Positions 11,050 through 13,280 of a DNA stretch of 13,280 nucleotides are shown piece by piece. Every line of letters begins with the position of its first letter. Position 1 is the stretch's first letter. The translations under genes and the position numbers were made by a program. Origin of the DNA: Actinomycetes bacterium. Its GTDB lineage: Bacteria > Actinomycetota > Actinomycetes > Propionibacteriales > Nocardioidaceae. The stretch spans positions 1-13,280 of the forward strand of contig JAHEXN010000061.1 in assembly GCA_023252095.1 (NCBI GenBank), in the 5' to 3' direction. The notes below the pieces were generated by a model. That model saw only the letters and a program-made list of their open reading frames with translations. It was not told the origin of the DNA and searched no databases.

Positions 11050-12609
11050 ATGGCGATGCAGCACTCGTCGGCCTTCGGTTCGTGGCTGCTCGGGCCGGCC
11101 GAGCAGGGGTCCCGGCGGCTTCGCGTCCGCGTGCAGGTGCTGCTCACCGTCCTGCTGGTCATCACCAACGTCATCGGGGCCATGATCGTCGCGGCCCTGA
11201 CGTTCGTGATCGTCCCGGGCGAGGACGTCAACCGGGAGTTCGGCATCGCGATGGCGATCGCCACGCCGACGTACGTGCTGGTCGCGGTGCTGTTCGGCGC
11301 CACGTACGGCACGATCAGCGCGATCCGCGGCCTGCGATGGGCGCTCAACGACGAGGAGCCGTCCGACGTCGAGCGGCGAGCGGCTCTGCGCCTGCCGTGG
11401 CGGCTCAGCGCGATGCAGGCCACGCTCTGGGGCGTCGCCGCCGTGCTGTACCCGATCCTCGCGATCGTGTACCAGCCGCGTGCCGTCATCAGCGTGGCGT
11501 TCGCGGTCGTCATCGCGGGGCTCGTCGTCAGCACGATCGCCTACCTGATCGCCGAGTTCATCCTGCGTCCCGTCGCGGCACGTGCGCTCGACGGCAAGGA
11601 GGACCTCCGTCGCGGGCGCATGGGTGTGCAGCGCCGGATGCTGATCTTCTGGGGACTCGGCACGGCGGCCCCCGTGCTCGGCCTCGTGGTCGGCGCGATC
11701 GTCGTGCTGACCTCGCCAGAGGCCCGCACGACGCAGTTCGCGATCGTCGTGCTGGGACTGTCCGGCGTCATCCTCGCGTTCGGCCTCCTCGTGACCGACC
11801 TGACCGCCCGTTCCGTCGTCAACCCCCTTCAGTCGGTCACCGACGCGCTCTCGCGGGTGCGCGACGGTGACTACGAGGTCGAGGTCGTCGTGTACGACGG
11901 CACCGAGCTCGGGACTCTGCAGTCGGGGTTCAACGACATGGCCCAGGGACTCAAGGAGCGCGAGGTCATCCGCGACATGTTCGGCCGGCACGTCGGTCGT
12001 GAGGTCGCCGAGGCCGCCGCGCGCGGCGAGGTCGAGCTCGGCGGGGAGACCCGCGTCGTGTCGGTGCTGTTCGTCGACCTCGTGTCGTCCACGACGTACG
12101 CGACCGAGAACTCACCCGCCGAGGTCGTCGGGGTGCTCAACCGCTTCTTCGGCGTCGTGGTCGAGGAGGTCGACCGCCACAAGGGACTCGTCAACAAGTT
12201 CATGGGCGATGCGGTGCTGGCGATCTTCGGCGCCCCGGTCGCCGACGACGACCACGCGGCACAGGCCCTGGCGGCGGCCCGGGCGATGGCCGAGCGGCTC
12301 GCGGTGGAGGTCCCCGAGGTCGGGGCCGGCATCGGCGTCGCCACCGGCGAGGTCGTGGCGGGCAACATCGGCGACGAGTCGCGCTTCGAGTACACCGTGA
12401 TCGGCGACGCCGTGAACTCGGCGTCGCGCCTGACCGACCTCGCCAAGGAGGTCCCGGGCCACGTGCTGGTCATGCGGGCCACGGTCGAGTCGGCGAGCGA
12501 GACCCACGCTGACGAGAAGACGCACTGGACCCCGTCCGACCCCGTCACGCTCCGCGGCCGCACCGACCCCACCGAGGTCGCGATCCTCGCCGCCACCCCC
12601 GACGCCTGA
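11050..12609 (+). CDS. Membrane-bound HAMP-domain class III adenylate cyclase
   Basis: A 519-residue enzyme that makes cyclic AMP from ATP. Six membrane segments (about 27-55, 66-88, 119-142, 144-171, 197-221 and 228-251) are followed by a HAMP linker (about 250-303) and the catalytic domain (about 333-515). All key residues are present: metal-binding Asp343 and Asp387, substrate-selecting Lys383 and Asp453 (favouring ATP over GTP), and transition-state Asn456 and Arg460. The architecture matches the mycobacterial Rv1318c-Rv1320c/Rv3645 group. It would act as a homodimer. The start is ATG 11050 (a second ATG is two codons on), without a clear Shine-Dalgarno. It diverges from the reductase gene. 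Its stop is 5 bases before the compound inverted repeat. Confidence 0.96.
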   Translation: MAMQHSSAFGSWLLGPAEQGSRRLRVRVQVLLTVLLVITNVIGAMIVAALTFVIVPGEDVNREFGIAMAIATPTYVLVAVLFGATYGTISAIRGLRWALNDEEPSDVERRAALRLPWRLSAMQATLWGVAAVLYPILAIVYQPRAVISVAFAVVIAGLVVSTIAYLIAEFILRPVAARALDGKEDLRRGRMGVQRRMLIFWGLGTAAPVLGLVVGAIVVLTSPEARTTQFAIVVLGLSGVILAFGLLVTDLTARSVVNPLQSVTDALSRVRDGDYEVEVVVYDGTELGTLQSGFNDMAQGLKEREVIRDMFGRHVGREVAEAAARGEVELGGETRVVSVLFVDLVSSTTYATENSPAEVVGVLNRFFGVVVEEVDRHKGLVNKFMGDAVLAIFGAPVADDDHAAQALAAARAMAERLAVEVPEVGAGIGVATGEVVAGNIGDESRFEYTVIGDAVNSASRLTDLAKEVPGHVLVMRATVESASETHADEKTHWTPSDPVTLRGRTDPTEVAILAATPDA

Positions 12610-12614
12610 CGTTC

Positions 12615-12712
12615 CGCTCGCGAGAGAGTTTGTTGGTGGTCAGGAGAGACTTTGTTGGTCCACAGGCGCAAACAAAGTCTCTCCTGTGTACACACAAACT
12701 CTCTCGCGAGCG
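12615..12712. repeat. 98-bp compound inverted repeat between convergent genes
   Basis: The outer arms CGCTCGCGAGAGAGTTTGT (12615-12633) and ACAAACTCTCTCGCGAGCG (12694-12712) are a perfect 19-bp pair. The inner arms CAGGAGAGACTTTGTT (12641-12656) and AACAAAGTCTCTCCTG (12671-12686) are a perfect 16-bp pair. The stems are separated by a symmetrical 7/7 internal loop and capped by a 14-base loop. Outer and inner arms are related copies (17 of 21 bases match between 12623-12643 and 12645-12665). It is less GC-rich than its surroundings and fills the gap between the cyclase stop (12609) and the transglutaminase stop (12717). It could be a bidirectional terminator, a REP/BIME-like or MITE-like element, or an RNA. 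No target-site duplication is visible. Confidence 0.9.
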
Positions 12713-12716
12713 AGAC

Positions 12717-13280
12717 TTAACGCAGGCGGGTGATCTCGACGCCGACGGAGAGGGCGGAGTCGCCGTCGGTCGCGTAGATGCCGCGCAGCGGCGGGGCGTC
12801 GGCGTAGTCGCGGCCGCGGGCCACGACGACGTGTCGGCCCGCCGGGGCGACGTCGTTGGTGGGGTCCCAGCCGATCCACTCGCCGTCGAGCCACTCGATC
12901 CAGGCGTGCGACTCGCCCTCCACGGTCTCGCCGACCTGCGGGTCGGACGACGGGTGCAGATAGCCCGAGAGGTACCGCGCCGGGATTCCCGCGACCCGCA
13001 GCACCCCCACCATGAGGTGCGCGAAGTCCTGGCAGACACCCGACCGCGCGGCCCACGCGTCGGCCGCCGTGGAGTCCACCGTGGTGGTGCCCGGCAGGTA
13101 GGCGAGCGAGGCGTGCAGGAAGCGACCCACCGCGACGGCGAAGTCGCTCGGGGTGGCTGACTCGGCCCGCAGGGGCTCGAGCGCCGCGAGCAGGTCCTCC
13201 GGCGGGGTGGTCCAGGGTGACGCCATGAGGTACTCGCACCACTCGTAGGCGAGCGCGTCGAGCTCGTCCCACGCGGTGCC
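12717..13280 (-). CDS. Transglutaminase-like (cysteine protease fold) protein, C-terminal part
   Basis: The gene is cut by the right edge: the minus-strand frame is open to 13280, giving 187 visible residues of a protein whose family is usually near 270-300. The catalytic triad is present: Cys in RSGVCQDFAHL (13034-13032), His in ESHAWIEW (12908-12906) and Asp in WDPTND (12866-12864). The last part (RGIYATDGDSALSVGVEITR) is typical of the bacterial two-domain family with an N-terminal Transglut_N region, which lies outside the window. An ATG at 13226 is in frame but internal, because conserved-looking sequence (LDALAYEWCEYL) precedes it. Such proteins may be peptidases or ligases; the substrate is unknown. 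The TAA stop is 4 bases from the inverted repeat. Confidence 0.9.
   Translation of the reverse strand, partial: GTAWDELDALAYEWCEYLMASPWTTPPEDLLAALEPLRAESATPSDFAVAVGRFLHASLAYLPGTTTVDSTAADAWAARSGVCQDFAHLMVGVLRVAGIPARYLSGYLHPSSDPQVGETVEGESHAWIEWLDGEWIGWDPTNDVAPAGRHVVVARGRDYADAPPLRGIYATDGDSALSVGVEITRLR

Noticed and set aside
10998..11534. Upstream extension of the aldo/keto reductase frame
   Set aside because: It lies antisense to the cyclase gene and is low-complexity. The YghZ-like protein is complete from ATG 10997.
12615..12712. An integron attC site
   Set aside because: The GTTRRRY/RYYYAAC core sites and the typical unpaired extrahelical bases are lacking. The arms pair perfectly and no integrase or cassette is nearby.
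12615..12712. A CRISPR array
   Set aside because: Only two imperfect copies of a short unit occur, as parts of nested stems, without regular spacers or cas genes.
12717..13226. A complete 169-residue transglutaminase starting at ATG 13226
   Set aside because: The frame stays open to the window edge and the upstream residues look conserved, so the ATG is internal and the gene is truncated by the window.

Overview
The window is very GC-rich chromosomal DNA with GTG starts, short convergent gaps and strongly GC-biased third codon positions. The block rpsF-ssb-rpsR-rplI, with dnaB further downstream on the same strand, is the usual actinobacterial arrangement. A DinB/DUF664 (mycothiol-type) protein, DnaA boxes of the TTGTCCACA type and a cysteine-free S18 point to an actinomycete. 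Nocardioidaceae (Nocardioides/Aeromicrobium-like) is my inference. Nothing identifies a plasmid, phage or insertion sequence.

Layout. (1) 1-3409 is an accessory stretch with two TetR modules. In the first, a TetR gene (225-803, -) diverges from an FBP-domain (FusB-like, EF-G-binding family) gene (858-1349, +) across a shared promoter/operator. In the second, an SDR oxidoreductase and a TetR repressor are translationally coupled (2744 to 1363, -) and diverge from a small antibiotic-biosynthesis-monooxygenase-fold protein (2823-3125, +) across a perfect 13-bp palindrome. A small membrane protein (3137-3409, -) follows. (2) 3502-8740 is the replication/translation block on the minus strand. In transcription order it holds the rpsF promoter and structured leader, rpsF, ssb, rpsR, rplI, an orphan family-5 solute-binding lipoprotein, a 387-bp gap with a cluster of DnaA boxes, and dnaB. 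(3) 8795-13280 holds a LON-substrate-binding-domain protein, a coupled aldo/keto reductase-DinB pair, a six-TM HAMP adenylate cyclase, a 98-bp compound inverted repeat, and the C-terminal part of a transglutaminase-like protein that runs off the right edge.

How the genes work together. The ribosomal block looks autoregulated at its leader: the rpsF Shine-Dalgarno can be paired away by an upstream CCUCCU that brackets a hairpin with a CCG loop. The DnaA-box cluster upstream of dnaB suggests DnaA control or titration at the helicase gene. Seven gene starts outside the ribosomal block have a TANNNT -10 hexamer 6-7 nt before the start codon and no Shine-Dalgarno, so they are probably leaderless. 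Both TetR operators lie in these promoters, so repression would block transcription initiation.

The most unusual items are the compound inverted repeat at 12615-12712, whose two nested stems differ at one position with compensating changes, the DnaA-box cluster at 5064-5214, and the rpsF leader switch. No tRNA, rRNA, CRISPR array or integron was found.
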